Shown here in pieces: positions 11,832 through 23,545 of a stretch of DNA of 64,000 nt. The notes under the pieces were generated by a model. It saw nothing but the letters and a program-made list of their open reading frames with translations, had not been told where the DNA came from and searched no databases. Every line of letters begins with the position of its first letter. Position 1 is the first letter of the stretch. A program made the translations under genes and the position numbers. Source of the DNA: Serpula lacrymans var. lacrymans S7.9. Lineage: Eukaryota; Basidiomycota; Agaricomycetes; Boletales; Serpulaceae. The stretch is from the NCBI RefSeq assembly GCF_000218685.1, contig NW_006763296.1, forward strand, positions 1,322,907 to 1,386,906. Reading direction: 5' to 3'.

Positions 11832-12645
11832 TCAAGGTAAGATCTCCACCTCACCCGCTTCGATTGTGTTCTGCATGGCTGTGATACCGGCGGAAATAGA
11901 AGGACAGCGAGTAAAAACGGCGCGGCTGACAGCGATAACGAGAGGAGAGGTAGACTGCCTGAGAAAATAGAGATGAGACAGTTTCGAAGTCGACGAGTCA
12001 AAGGTCACTTACCACGCAGCAAAGATACCAATTCTACGTCCTCTGGTGACCAAATAGAAGGGACCAGCTGTCCCAGCATCAGGAACCTCATAAACCTGGC
12101 CGAGGTATGTGCGAGTGATAGCCTGTGAGGCATTTGGCACATTACCTCCAGGTGGAGCGGCAGGGGTAGCGAGCGAGCCAAGTGCTGTGGTGAAAAGAGG
12201 AGAGCTGGTGGTGATCGGAGAAACTGTCGCATAAGCACTGGCACCCAAAGCAGGAGTAAGCGGAGAAGAGGCGGCACCCAAAGCAGGAGTGCGTGAAGAA
12301 GCAGCAGCTGAAGGACCAGATACCACAGTAGAGCTGGCGGCAAGCGACCCTTGAACTATTGAGGAAGATGGGGAAGAGCTGGTGTATATGGGACTTGATG
12401 GAGTTGAAGGGCGGGCACTGCCAAGAACAGCGGACATCATGAGCATAGCGTTGCTCCTACTCAAGGTTACGGATGAGAGGAGAGAAAGGAGGATGTCTGG
12501 AGGTACACGTAAGTTAGTGCAATAATCAGAAACATGAGAAGGCCTTACTCATAGTTTCTTCCTCGTCGCTGAGGCAATCTTCACTCACGGAGCGTTCAGG
12601 CTGCTTGGAAGAGTTTGAACGACCAGGGGGAGGAGATTGAGTCAT
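11832..12645 (-). CDS. Transposon-borne protein with RNase H1 N-terminal (viroplasmin-like) domain
   Basis: The start at 12645 gives MTQSPPPGRSNSSKQPE, an acidic stretch SEDCLSDEEE and then a long Ser/Ala/Pro/Thr-rich linker. The C-terminal ~60 residues read GPFYLVTRGRRIGIFAAWQS and then VIAVSRAVFTRCPSISAG and MQNTIEAGEVEILP. This matches the pattern of the RNase H1 hybrid-binding / Cauli_VI fold (YxVxxGRxxGIFxxW...V.G...A.F). The intron at about 11938-12012 splits the Trp codon (GCGTG|G). A second intron lies near 12480-12550. The stop is at 11832-11834. There is no catalytic RNase H domain. The role may be binding RNA/DNA hybrids or nucleic acid for the transposon, which is inference. The domain call is from motif recognition only. 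Confidence 0.7.
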
Positions 12646-13359
12646 TGCAATTTGGAAGGAGGAGGTAAGTATGTCTGGATGATAATTGTGAACTCACCCG
12701 TACCTTTTATAGCTGTTTGCTTGAGGCAGCATAGACTTACAGCCCATAGTTGACAATTATTGAGATCTACAAACACGGCAGTCTGACAGAGTTGCAGAAT
12801 TTTCATGCGTGAGAACAATAGCTAAGGTCCAACAAATCAACATCACGTGTGTACTTCACGATCTCGGAATAATCAGCTGTTCAGACAGCACTGTAAATCT
12901 TTTCATGCAATTCTGGCGACACATTCTTGAAGAGCTTCGCGTCAACCACATGCTCACGCCAATACAGTAATGCACAGTCAGTTCCAGCTCTTTCTTGTGG
13001 TCATATGTCTCATATTAGCCCGCACTAACCAAATGATTCAACGCAAAGCCAAAACAATGGTCTCCGCCGACGCACAATGGAATCCCATTGTACTCACATG
13101 CTTGGAGGATCAAGGAGATCTCAAAGAGACTGGAAGGTACAATTCCCATATTAAATTACAAATAAACTCGGTGTGAGTTGCTCCTTACAGCATCTGCACA
13201 GTTGTGCATTCCAGAACTCAAGTTCTCGGGCCCAAAGCATGATTCCATAGAAACATTCATTGTTGTATTTAGCTATTCTATGTACAATACAATGATTTGA
13301 TATCCAAAGTGCATTTCAAGAAAACAAGAAAGACCAGAACACATACTAAAAGGCCTAAG

Positions 13360-15255
13360 CTAATCCGAGTCGTCTGTCCACTCATACTCAAAATCTGTAT
13401 CAGCTTCGTCAGATGAGTAGCCCCCGGTGTTCTGTGGTGCATCTCCTACAACGCGCCTCCGTTGCCGGTGGGGTGGAAGCTCCATGACTGGCATGAATTC
13501 GGACTCATCCTCCTCATTAGAGTTCACTGAAAGGGCCATCACAGTACGCAACTCCATGTTGTTTGGCTGATCTCGGAACTGCTGGAGTAAGTGTAAATAG
13601 ATGTCCCATATGTTTTCTCGGCCAACTTGAGGGTAGTTGGCAGCATCCCAGAATGTGCGTGCCTGTAACGAAAAGGCCGGCGGGACCAGATGAAAAACAG
13701 GGTGATCGGGTGGTGCATACTTGTCTCGCACTTCTGTTAGATACGGCGGATGCACCTTAACCTGTAGATGTATGTATTATAAGTATATGACAAAGTGGAA
13801 ATGATACTATGAACTTACAGCAAAATTGCGTGACTCAAAAAGCTCCGGGTTCTTGAAGATATCTACAGGGCGTCCATGAGGTAGTAACTTGTGTGAGTTT
13901 CGTCGGGGCTTTGAACCGTTGAACCTCTCAATGAAGCAGTTGAGTTCTTGCTGTATCCAGGGGATAAATACATAGTGGAAGACTAGTCTACAGGTTTGTG
14001 TCAGTTGTGGCCGCTTTGCTTAGGTAAATGGATATACGCAACCGTTGAAGAGCATCGTCAGCATCATAAAGGCCCTCGTTGACCCCCCAGTCAAGGAGAG
14101 CCTCAAATCCCGGCGCCCAACGTCTTCGAAATTGGCCCCAAAAGATCTCAGGCTTAATGTTCCGGTGAGATCCTTTGAACGTATGTTGCAGGGTCTTGTC
14201 TAAAGCCGGGTCTTGCATATGACGAAGTAATGTATGGCCGTTTGCGATACCATTGTTTTCAGTGCCGGGGTCACTTTGTGTGATTAGAGGCATCCCTAGT
14301 ATAAGTCAGCAATTGGCAGCCAAGCAGTTGAAACACCGGAGAAAGAGACTCACCACCCAATCTCTCCACGACATCACAATACCATCCACATATCAGACGC
14401 GGATTATGGTTAGTCCACCAGACTTTGAGCCAGAGTACATAGCCGGAGAAGGGCTCGAGTCCAACGTGAAAAAAAAGCTGAAAGCGTCTCCACTTATCAT
14501 GCTGGTCAAAACACCACAGTTCATTGACACCTGCTGTCCAGAAATAACTACGCTTCAGCCGGCGTTTTCGACGTCCTTTTACTTCGTCTGGATGGTGTAG
14601 ATTCATGTAGTCTAGTATTACCTGCCTAGTATACTAACGTCCTTGTGACTGCCACTGTGTGAAAAGTGAAACAACTTACCGAGGCACCATCACCCTTTCC
14701 TCTTGTCGCAAAGTCACTCTCATATCGTGTGACCCCTGGTGAGGGAACCGCTCACGAACACGTTCAATGGTAGGCCCCACACTATCAACTGAGTGTGCCT
14801 GGCCCCGAGCACTCTTCAAGCCCCAAACCATCCGTTTTTTCTTCAGTAAAGCGAGACTATAGTTAATCAAATGTGTCAGTGTATTGTAGTATTACAGCTA
14901 GAAGGCTTACGAAAATGAGTAGCGGTCCGTGTCATAGTAGTCCTTGAGTTTAGTGACAATTTCTGGATTTGTGTATCCATCTGCGACGAATTGTTCCACC
15001 AATGGTCGGATTAAAATGTCTGGAGCTGTGAGAAAAGGACAGAAAGTGAGCATTACACCCTTGGAGTGTCGTTTATGCAAGCCTACCAGGGGATACCTTA
15101 TACCCATTGGTACCTTGAGGGTTAGGCATGGCCTGCAGGGCGTTGACAGTCCTGGATAGCGTTAGCACTTGGCTGATGCACGTGGGGCACTGCAATTTGA
15201 ACACTCACCTATAGGATGCACAGTCCAATAGTACACTTCCTATTTGATCCACAGC
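13360..15255 (-). CDS. DDE integrase-type (rve-like) transposase, 5' end unresolved
   Basis: This is the likely transposase of the element. Exons joined by short introns give AVDQIGSVLLDCASYR (first supported exon, up to 15255), APDILIRPLVEQFVADGYT, a block with KKKRMVWGLKSARG, and the catalytic core. Core acids are visible: D in ELWCFDQHDKW, D in ITQSDPGTENNGIANG and E in NIKPEIFWGQFRRRW, with the spacing of a DDE integrase fold. Downstream are FHYVFIPWIQQELN and KLLPHGRPVDIF. This architecture is that of basidiomycete 'integrase core domain' proteins. The C-terminus is acidic (EYEWTDDSD, stop 13360). No HHCC zinc knuckle or LTR is present. The start codon, probably between 15255 and 15700, could not be fixed. 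Confidence 0.85.
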
Positions 15256-15713
15256 CTGTTCAGTGTAAGCAGTGGAGTCAGTTCTTCAAGTGATCCTATG
15301 GGCAGAAAGGATATGGAAGATCCGCTCAATAGACACTTGGATACGCACTTCAGACAAAACCGTAAGGCTAATCAGATCGTGTTTGCACGCAATTCATTTA
15401 ACCGGTGCCTGCCTCTTCCTCATTTGTTTTCACTGACATTATCTCCGCAAAGATCTCCCATCTCCTCATGTCAATTTGCAATCACCAGCTTTGACATATC
15501 CATATTGATCCTTGTCCGCGTGTTGTTCGAGGATGGCCCATTGGTGAGTCGCCAGCCACTCAGATTGGCAAAGTCCTCATTGTTATCTTTGTGCCGAGGA
15601 GTTCTCAAATTTGACTCGACTCGACCCAAATCCATTCGGACTACAACTCATCTTCAAGGATCCATATAAACTACACCAGGAATGGGGGGAGAACAGTAAG
15701 TAAATTAGCCGCC

Positions 15714-18541
15714 ATGGACTTCACACCCACTATCGAAGGCCCACCAACTAAAAGTTGTCATCGTTGTCGTACAGAATTTGATAAGTCTGTCCGGTTCTTG
15801 TATATCAAGGGTAGGGATGGGACCGGTCGCCACTGCTGTTCAGATTGCGTCGAGCATTATCAGCGCAAGCGTGCGGAAACTGGAGAACGTCATGGTCATA
15901 GTACCAGTGCAATATCTGGTGAAATTGTCGGTATGTCTGATTGTCTTCTGTAATTCAATGTATATGTTAAGGATCAAATCTAGATTTCACGAAAGTGGCT
16001 TCCCGGGCACATGGTGTTGATGCCGACTCGCGCCAGGCTCTTGTCAAGGCTTCTTCGGCCGCACAACGTGGCGGTGAGTAAAATTTCCAGCTCACCTGTG
16101 CGTGTTCAAGTTACTTACCAAACACACATTATGAAATCCCAGAACAGTCATTCCCTAGGCAGCATATTGGGGTGGGACATGCTACATCTAGCGTTATGCC
16201 TCCCCCTCTTATCCCCTCGTCTGCTAGTGTCAGTGCTGATAGCGTCTCCCAAGCCATAGGATATACTCAGAACCATGCATTCCACGCCCACCACCGCACG
16301 AAAATGCTAGCATCAACAGTAGCTCCTCAACGTCAAGTCACAATCCGGATAGCTCTCCATCATGTGAAGGACGAAGGAAAATCTGGAACAGAGCTGGTTG
16401 GGGTGAGTCTTTGGGTACTTCAATATTTCAAGGATACTCACATGTACTATTATTTGAGAATATTGAACGAGACATTACAGTACCGCTCTCTATTAAATGT
16501 GGCCAACTACGCAACATAGTGATTGAACACCTGAAGCGTTTGTGGGTGGTCTGGTCTTGTGACCATCAGCTGGCACTCGAGTCTTTACAGATGCTGAAGG
16601 CTCCATTACTCCTCATTTACGACCCCGAAGAGCCTCATCAATACTCTGAGCGGCTGGTCCTTCACGATTTTTTCTTCCGCACATCAGCAAAGGACAACAT
16701 GCCCAAGTTTTCACCAAACGTGAAAGTTCCCATCATTCTCTTGATGTCAAAGGAGGAATTTGAAGATGTCTTGCTATGGAAGGAAGAAGATAGGCATGCC
16801 AAAGCACGCTCACGCAATGAAGAGGTTCAGAGCCCCGGAATATCGTCAGACGATGATGATATTGGTGGTCCGATGGACAAGGTTATACATTTTACTTACT
16901 TTTACTGCGCTATACTTACAGCAACTGGCCTTACTAGATATTCCTTGCAGCAACACGTGGTGGGAAACGAGCTAGAAAGACTCGTGTGCGAAAGGCGCCA
17001 GGCCAATCTTCCATCCCCGCACGTGAGTCGGTATCTGTGCGTTCAAAAGCACCAGTGTCAGAGGAGGTATGCCAATGGCCCTCACATTATTGGAGACGAT
17101 ACTTACCACATGTAGGGTGAATATGACAGTCGTAGTAACAATACACGCAGCACAGCATCAATGTCAAGCCTATTCCACAGCAAACACTCCATCAAGACGT
17201 CTGAACTACGCCCCCTCACTCCCTCAAGCTCTAGCAGCCAATCACTGCCCTCAAGACTTTTCTCCAAGGCTGCTACTAATCCCAATATCCCGCCATTCAG
17301 CATGCCTGACAAGGCAGTTCTTGAGCGTGTCATGAAGGCACAAGGAGATGTTCGACGCCTAGCAAAGCCGATATGTAAGTCAACCTATATTTCTATCTAA
17401 AACATCTATTAACGTGCTAGTGAAGTAAATACGGACATAGGAATCTATGTCCTGTTCCTCGTCCCTTCGATCCCATTCACTGAGCTTCTAAAGAAGCGGG
17501 TCCCTTTCGATGTCATGAGCAAGGTCAATCGCCCTCTAGTCACTTTAACAGTTGACTGCAGCTCAAAAGCAATGCTGGGGCCAGCCGGTAGCTTCAAGAC
17601 ATGCCACCCAGCGTCATATGATCTAACTGAAGCTCTGCCAGCAGAGGAAAATATTCTACAGGTAGAGGCTATAGTAGCAAAACGTTGCTTTTACAGAGAA
17701 ACAGTACAGGGAGCCGAAAAGAGTGGTACACCATCAAGTCCTTCAGGCGGGCGCAAACGACTGGCCATCAAGGATGAGCTAATGAAGATGCTCGACGAGG
17801 CTAACTGCCTTTACTGGGCAACAAGCCTGTTGGCTTTAGTTTATAACTTCGTCGACGACAAGCTTATTCGAAGGCCCCTTGACTGTCCTCCCCCGGCAAT
17901 CCCCCGACTTCGAGTCGTCCACGCCGCTTTGGCCATCCCCCAAGACAGCAGAGAGTTGCGTAATGCCGTTTATCTTCTCGAGGAGAAGATAAACGGTAAC
18001 TTCGTGAAGTATATCAATAACAATAGTGCAGCTCCTCGGCACAAACTTGCTCCGCCTGAACTGGAGATTGCAACCTTCCTATGCTTCGCACAACACACTC
18101 AATATCATTTCTCGCAAGGCCTTGTGTTCATCTCAGATTTTCAAGGTAAGTTAATATAAGCTAGTCTCTTTTGCTTTCCTTTTCGTACTTACATTTGACT
18201 TGTCAGGGTCCGGTGGAATATTGACTGACTGCCAGGTTATCACTACCAAGTAAGGCTCTATTACCTCCATGTGGTTGGTTCTCATCCTTTCCCAGAGACT
18301 TTGCCGATAATTTTGGCGAAGGAAACTGGACGGCGACGTTAGACAACTTCCCCTTGTTGCACAAATGCAACCAGTATTGTGTATATTTCGGACTCCCTTC
18401 CTTGCAGACAGCAGTATGTTTTCTTTTTCTGATGGATCCTTTCTACTACATCTCATGTCACCTCTTTTTTCACAGAGTTCGGCTACAAAGATGAGAACAT
18501 CACAAGAGATTGACATCATGTCCAGTCGTGTTCGTGGCTGA
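15714..18541 (+). CDS. Alpha-type (atypical) protein kinase encoded inside the transposon
   Basis: The N-terminus MDFTPTIEGPPTKSCHRC carries a possible zinc-binding CxxC...CxxC pair (CHRC and CCSDC). Ser/Pro-rich linkers follow, then a C-terminal alpha-kinase domain from about 17450. Family blocks seen are IYVLFLVPSIPF, GPAGSFKTCHPASYDL (nucleotide-binding strand), CLYWATSLLALVYNFVDDKL, IPRLRVVHAALAIPQ, GLVFISDFQGSGGILTDCQV, FADNFGEGNW, and the zinc-binding HKCNQYCVYFGL. The last exon ends SSRVRG* at 18541. Introns are small GT-AG. One predicted junction (17374/17441) would create TGA, so either my splice choice there is wrong or the gene is broken. Phosphorylation of the transposase or host proteins is speculation. 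Confidence 0.8.
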
Positions 18542-18578
18542 GAGGGATTTTTTTTTACATGACATGTACTTACTGTAT

Positions 18579-18831
18579 CGCTTGAAATCCTATGTTGACA
18601 TGTTGAATTGCACGCTCGCTCGATCTCTCATCACACTGGCTTTTGCCCAAATCACACTCGCTGGATCAAAGAAATTAATTAAAATGTATTTTCGTTGATC
18701 GCCCATCAAAGGCCTTGCTCGAATTTTGCTAAATACAAATATAATAGCTGAAGGTACATCGGATTTTGAAAAATATTATGCCGGACATTGGCCGGGCTCG
18801 AAAGTTGAGCCGTAACCAATCATCCACCGTA
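18579..18831 (-). repeat. Right terminal inverted repeat of the transposon
   Basis: This is the inverse partner of 11525-11777, of the same length (253 bp). It ends 123 bp before the CYP-A start codon, so its outer edge lies in the CYP-A promoter. Confidence 0.95.
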
Positions 18832-18954
18832 AGATATACCCCTTCCTTGATATTGACGCTACCGAGATGATGTACCTTCAGCGCATATAATAGCAGCATC
18901 CTTTTGTTCGGTGGTTAACTCAGACGCAATATTTTGTCCTCCCCTCCCCCTTGA

Positions 18955-21173
18955 ATGGCAGCCATTATCTATCTCACCGTTTACTTCCTTCTCTCTATCT
19001 CCGCACTAGAGTTTATCAGGCGTTTGGCAAAAAAATCATTCCACAGTCACAAGCCACTACTGCCGCCCGGTCCTTCGCCTCTCCATATAGTGGGAAATGT
19101 GCTTCAGATCGACACTCAAGAGCCCTGGATCACTTACACGAACTGGGGAAAGACATATGGTATTTCTTGCCCCTCTTCGTACCTATGCATGCCTAAAGTA
19201 TCTTCTTCGATGATGGCTGAAAGGTGATATCGTCTACTCCCGTTTTCTCAACCAGGACGTTATTATTATCAATTCAGAGAGAGTGGCCAAAGATCTTTTG
19301 GACCTTCGCTCGAAGAATTACTCTGACAAGCCGGTCGTGGCTTCTCTTGAGATGTGAGTGCACCATACGTCTAAAGCTCCTACAATATTCCATCGTAGCG
19401 ATATTTGACAGATTTGGATGGTCGTGGAACACGATTGCACTCAACTATGGCGACACTTGGCGACAGCATAGGCGGGTGTACCACCAGGCTTTTCGAGCAG
19501 AAGCAGCGTCCAAGTACCGTCCTCTTCAAATGCGCAAAGTGCACCAGTTATTGATCAACTTGCTCGAGGCACCCGATGCATTTGCCACTCACTTCAGCAC
19601 GTATGTCTCCTGGATGAAATACCTCGTCAAGGCTCCCCGTGCATACTTACTTCCACAGACTGTCTGCATCGATTATCATGGCCGTCACGTACGGCTACCA
19701 TCCATTGCCCCGTAACGACCCTCTTGTGACACTTTGCGATACCGCAGTCGCACTAGGTAACGAGATACTGACACCCGAGAAGAGCATCATACTTGGCGCT
19801 TTTCCATTCTGTAAGGGTTTTTTTCACCCAAGCATCATAGCTATCCATCGCTGTCGTTTATACACTTATATCCCATACAGTGCAGCGTATTCCTGCATGG
19901 TTTCCTGGGAGCATCAAGCCAAGGATCCTAAGGTGCCGCAGGCTGACTTCAAAGATGGTCGAAACGACATTCCAGTACGCCAAAAACAACATAGTAAGTT
20001 TAATCATGATCCTTCTTGACGGTTTCTCGGTATTGAGTCTAGCATAGGCCTCTAACACAGCAGTTAAATGCATGGTCTCTGATGTACTCGGCCGCGGAAA
20101 AGGCGACGATCCTCAGCTCGAGCAGGTTCTTAAAAATGCTTCCGCCACTGCATACGGAGGTGAGGCGCCAAATGAACGATCATCCTTTAGTGCTGTTTTA
20201 ATTGATATATGCCAATATCCCTCACCTCGTACAGCTGGATCAGACACTGTAAGATATGCAGTCTTCGACTGTGGCATCTCGATTGAGATTATCGCCTAGA
20301 CCTCATCATCGTTGCTCATATTCGTACTTGCTATGGTACTTTACCCGCACGTTCAGGAGCGAGCTCAAGCAGAGATTGACGCTGTCGTAGGCCGCGATAG
20401 GCTTCCTCGATTTGATGATAGGCCTTCATTGCCATACATTGAAGCAATCCTTCGCGAGACCCTTAGATGGCACCCTGTCACACCATTGGGTAAGTGCCCC
20501 CTTCACCGACGTGGCCAGAGTCCTTGCTACTAGCGTAACATCTATTCAACAAGGTGCTGCACATGCTGCCACAAATGCCGATGTGTATGAAGGATATCAC
20601 ATCCCCAAAGGTTCGTGCAGATCAAAACACGTAAGTTATGCAGTATTTCATCTTATCCATCGTTCTGCAGGTGCAACGGTGATCCCAAACGTATGGTCAG
20701 CCGTCTTTCACTCCATGCACCATCATCAGGTAAGCTAACGTAGTTTTGCGCCATAGGGCAATGTCGCAGAACGAAGAGAAGTACCCAAATGCATCGGAAT
20801 TCAAGCCGGAAAGATTTATCACCCCAGATGGCAAATTCGTAGAGGACAGTGTTAGTTATGCATTTGGCTTTGGAAGGCGCATCTGTGTAGGCCGTCACGT
20901 CGCCGACGCATCAATCTGGGCAGGAATGGTGTCCATGTTGTCCATATTTAGGTTTAAGAACCTCAAAGATGAAGACGGAAAAGATATAAAAGTGAACCCA
21001 CAATGGGTCACTGGGTTGACCGCGTGAGTGTTGTGCAGCTTCGCTGGCTATCCTTTTTTTTACTATCATGCGGTAGTCACCCAGTGTTCAAGTGCTCTGT
21101 TGAGCCACGCTTTCCAGAACTGAGTTCGGCCAGTCTCGAGCAGATGATAACGAGTCATGAAATTTACGCCTAA
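18955..21173 (+). CDS. Cytochrome P450 'CYP-A', OrdA/CYP64-like
   Basis: This is a heme monooxygenase of the microsomal type. The start at 18955 gives MAAIIYLTVYFLLSISALEF, a membrane anchor, then the hinge LLPPGPSPLHIVGN. Helix C has YGDTWRQHRRVYHQAF (WxxxR present). A 14-nt microexon at 20235-20248 encodes AGSDT of helix I. ExxR is ETLRW, PERF is FKPERF, and the heme loop is FGFGRRICVG (Cys ligand). The last exon ends at 21173 (MITSHEIYA). All P450 hallmarks are intact across roughly ten GT-AG introns. It is clearly more distant from CYP-B, -C, -D and -E than they are from each other. The substrate is unknown. The upstream promoter is truncated by the transposon at 18831. Confidence 0.88.
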
Positions 21174-21382
21174 TAACTGACGAGGCTGTATAAAAGATGT
21201 CGACAAAATAAATGTTTGTGCAAAATCAGCATCGTACGAATACATGAATATGAATGAACTTTAGCATCAGTCTTACAACTAGAATATTACGTGCCTCTAT
21301 CAGCAAGCTAGCGTTTAATAGATAGAACACCACAGTACCAAAACTAGAAGACCTCACTGGAGAACTTTGAATCAACGTCAGG

Positions 21383-23545
21383 TTAATGTGCAGGTATTTC
21401 ATGAATTAGAGCTTCAGCCTCTGGAGAACGAGGTGTGATTGAGCATTTGAACGGAGCTGGGTGCCTGTAAATGAAACGAAAGCCGGTTATTATTATTAGT
21501 CGTTAGAGCAGGACAAATGACTTTGCCACTCACGATATGGCGCCTGCAAGGCCTTCAAGGGTGGGGACGATCTCTACTCCGTTCTCAACCGATTTCGTGA
21601 CGTTGAAAACTGCAAGAGTCGTTACACACGTGATAAAGATCGATGCATCTGCGAGGTGCATGCCTGCCACAAATTGTGTAGCAACAGTTACAAATCACGA
21701 AAAATTGCACATACCTGGACAGATCCTGTAGTATGGCTTCGTAAGATGGTCAGCGTAATGTAAAGATGAATAAGTGCAAACCGTCTGCCATATCCAAAGG
21801 CAACAGTCCGAGGATCAAGCTCAGGGTGATCCCCCAAGAACCTCTCTGGTTTGAAGAGATCAGGTTCACTGTAGTTTTGTTTATTGTGAAGTATTCCCCT
21901 AAAACATACACGGTAATGAGAAGTAATGTTGTGTCAAGATGAAAGACCTAATCATTACCAAATGTTGACAAGGACGTAAGACCCTTTTGGAATGAGATAC
22001 CCATTATGAATGTCGTCCTTCGTAGACGCGTGAGGGATGGCTAGACAGATATGGAAGTTTCTAGGTCAGGATGTAACCTTGCAGCAAGTAAATTAGCAAA
22101 TATACATAGAGGTGCCACAGTGTGCCAACGCATGACTTCCTTCGACAAGGCTTCGACATATGGAAGAGCAGCGCGATCAGCCAAAGTGGGTAACCTATCA
22201 CTGCCGATAACAGCATCGATTTCGGCTTGAGCCGCCTTTTGAGTTTCAGGGTGTAGCGTCATAGCGAGGAAGAATGAGTATAGCGCGGAGACAGTCTAAA
22301 AACGTAGCTATTTTCACGTCTGCCAGATTAAACAAATAAGCAACCAACCGTTTCTGCGCCAGCTGAACAAGTTTATACTTAGTTGCGGAAACCTTACTTC
22401 TAATTAGAGTACATACCGCTATACATCGCAGCGGCAGACCACTTAATAGCGTGCTCGTCATTACCAGACAAATTTGCTTCTCCAAGTAAACTAGAAACGA
22501 ATGAGAAGGGAGCAATGCCGGCAGCCTAACTCAAAAGGATTTTTGAAGAAGCAAGTTGTCAGTCTCAAGTTAGTATATTGAAGCTCCTTGACATTTCACT
22601 TGCCATCTGGTCCTTCACAAACTGATGAAGTCCGTCGACGGCTTGATACAACGTTGCTTTGTACTCTTTGGCGGTCTTCTGGAAGCTGGCGCCTGGAACC
22701 CATTCCGGGACATGTTTCACTGGAAGCAAAAAAATCTAGAACTGCCTGCACATATAATAAAGAGGACCAACAGAACGGTAAGAAGTCAACTAGATAGGCA
22801 CCAGCGACGGTCATTTCCGAGAATTGAGAGAGTAGATTGTCGGCCATTTTAACCCAGGGGTCATGGTCACCCTGCACGTCATAACCGTATGATATGCTTA
22901 AAATTATTGAATCTGCTGTCCTTTGTGCGATTTTATGAGTTTTTTTTGAGGGAGATCATTGACTGAAACAACAACTTACTTGCGAATGTGCGTGCTCAGA
23001 TCGTTGGGATTCTTCAAAATATCTTGTAAGAAGCGATATGTCAGACGCTCCTCCACGGGATGGAAATTTTGCATTAGCGCACGACTTCCGATTAGGCGAT
23101 GAAAATATCGTCTATATTTGCGCAAGGTTTCACCATATCCTAGTAAAATGAGTGTATCCTTCCATCCAGCAAGGTCGCCAGCCATGGTGAGTCGAGGTCT
23201 GTCAGAGTATATAGCACCCTTCTTGTCCAAAATATCGATCGCTAATTCTGCAGAGTTGATGACAATGAACCTGCGTCCTAAGATGTGGAAGGACAAAAGG
23301 TCTCCTAGACGAATGTGAGTAGAGTACAACACAAACACCAATGAAATGATGAACATGCCATATTTCTTTTGCCAATCTGAAAATGCAAACCACGATTTAT
23401 CAATAGGCACGTTGAAGATGTTCCCTACGATGGGGAGTGGTCTAGGGCCTGGCGGTAGTGGCTTAGAAGGCTTCAGGCTGAATAGTTGCTTGATGAGAAA
23501 GACTGCGAGGGCAGCCAAACACCAGTCCAAAAGCTTGAGATACAT
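21383..23545 (-). CDS. Cytochrome P450 'CYP-B', OrdA/CYP64-like
   Basis: The start at 23545 ([20 protein letters not shown]) gives the anchor also used by the paralogue CYP-C. The hinge is [16 protein letters not shown]. The first intron, 23305-23358, has a GC donor (GCATGT) and is in frame, so an uninterrupted ORF of 22976-23641 is misleading. Other motifs are [14 protein letters not shown] (helix C without Trp), EVMRW (ExxR), FKPERF, and heme FGYGRRICPG split by an intron after CPG. The 14-nt helix I microexon (22349-22362) encodes AGAET, with Glu in place of the usual Asp. The C-terminus is [20 protein letters not shown], ending at 21383. The gene is convergent with CYP-A and separated by about 210 bp. 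Confidence 0.88.

Larger units (their letters stand above)
11525..18831. mobile_element. Complete 7,307-bp DNA transposon with 253-bp TIRs, three genes including an alpha-kinase
   Basis: The element starts TACGGTGGATGATTGG and ends with the exact inverse CCAATCATCCACCGTA. It is flanked by the direct repeat AGATAT (11519-11524 and 18832-18837). The second copy of the surrounding duplication, at 37448-37453, has a single AGATAT and no insert, which fixes the ends. Inside are, from left to right, a minus-strand RNase H1 N-terminal-like gene, a minus-strand DDE integrase-type transposase and a plus-strand alpha-kinase gene. From memory, a 6-bp duplication and TAYRGNR-like termini with an rve-type transposase fit the IS3EU superfamily. 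That class is an inference. The TIRs differ at only about three positions, so the insertion is recent. Confidence 0.93.

Noticed and set aside
13360..15255. Retroviral/LTR integrase as the source of the DDE protein
   Set aside because: No reverse transcriptase, protease, gag or LTR is present. The gene lies inside 253-bp inverted repeats with a 6-bp duplication, so it is a DNA transposon.
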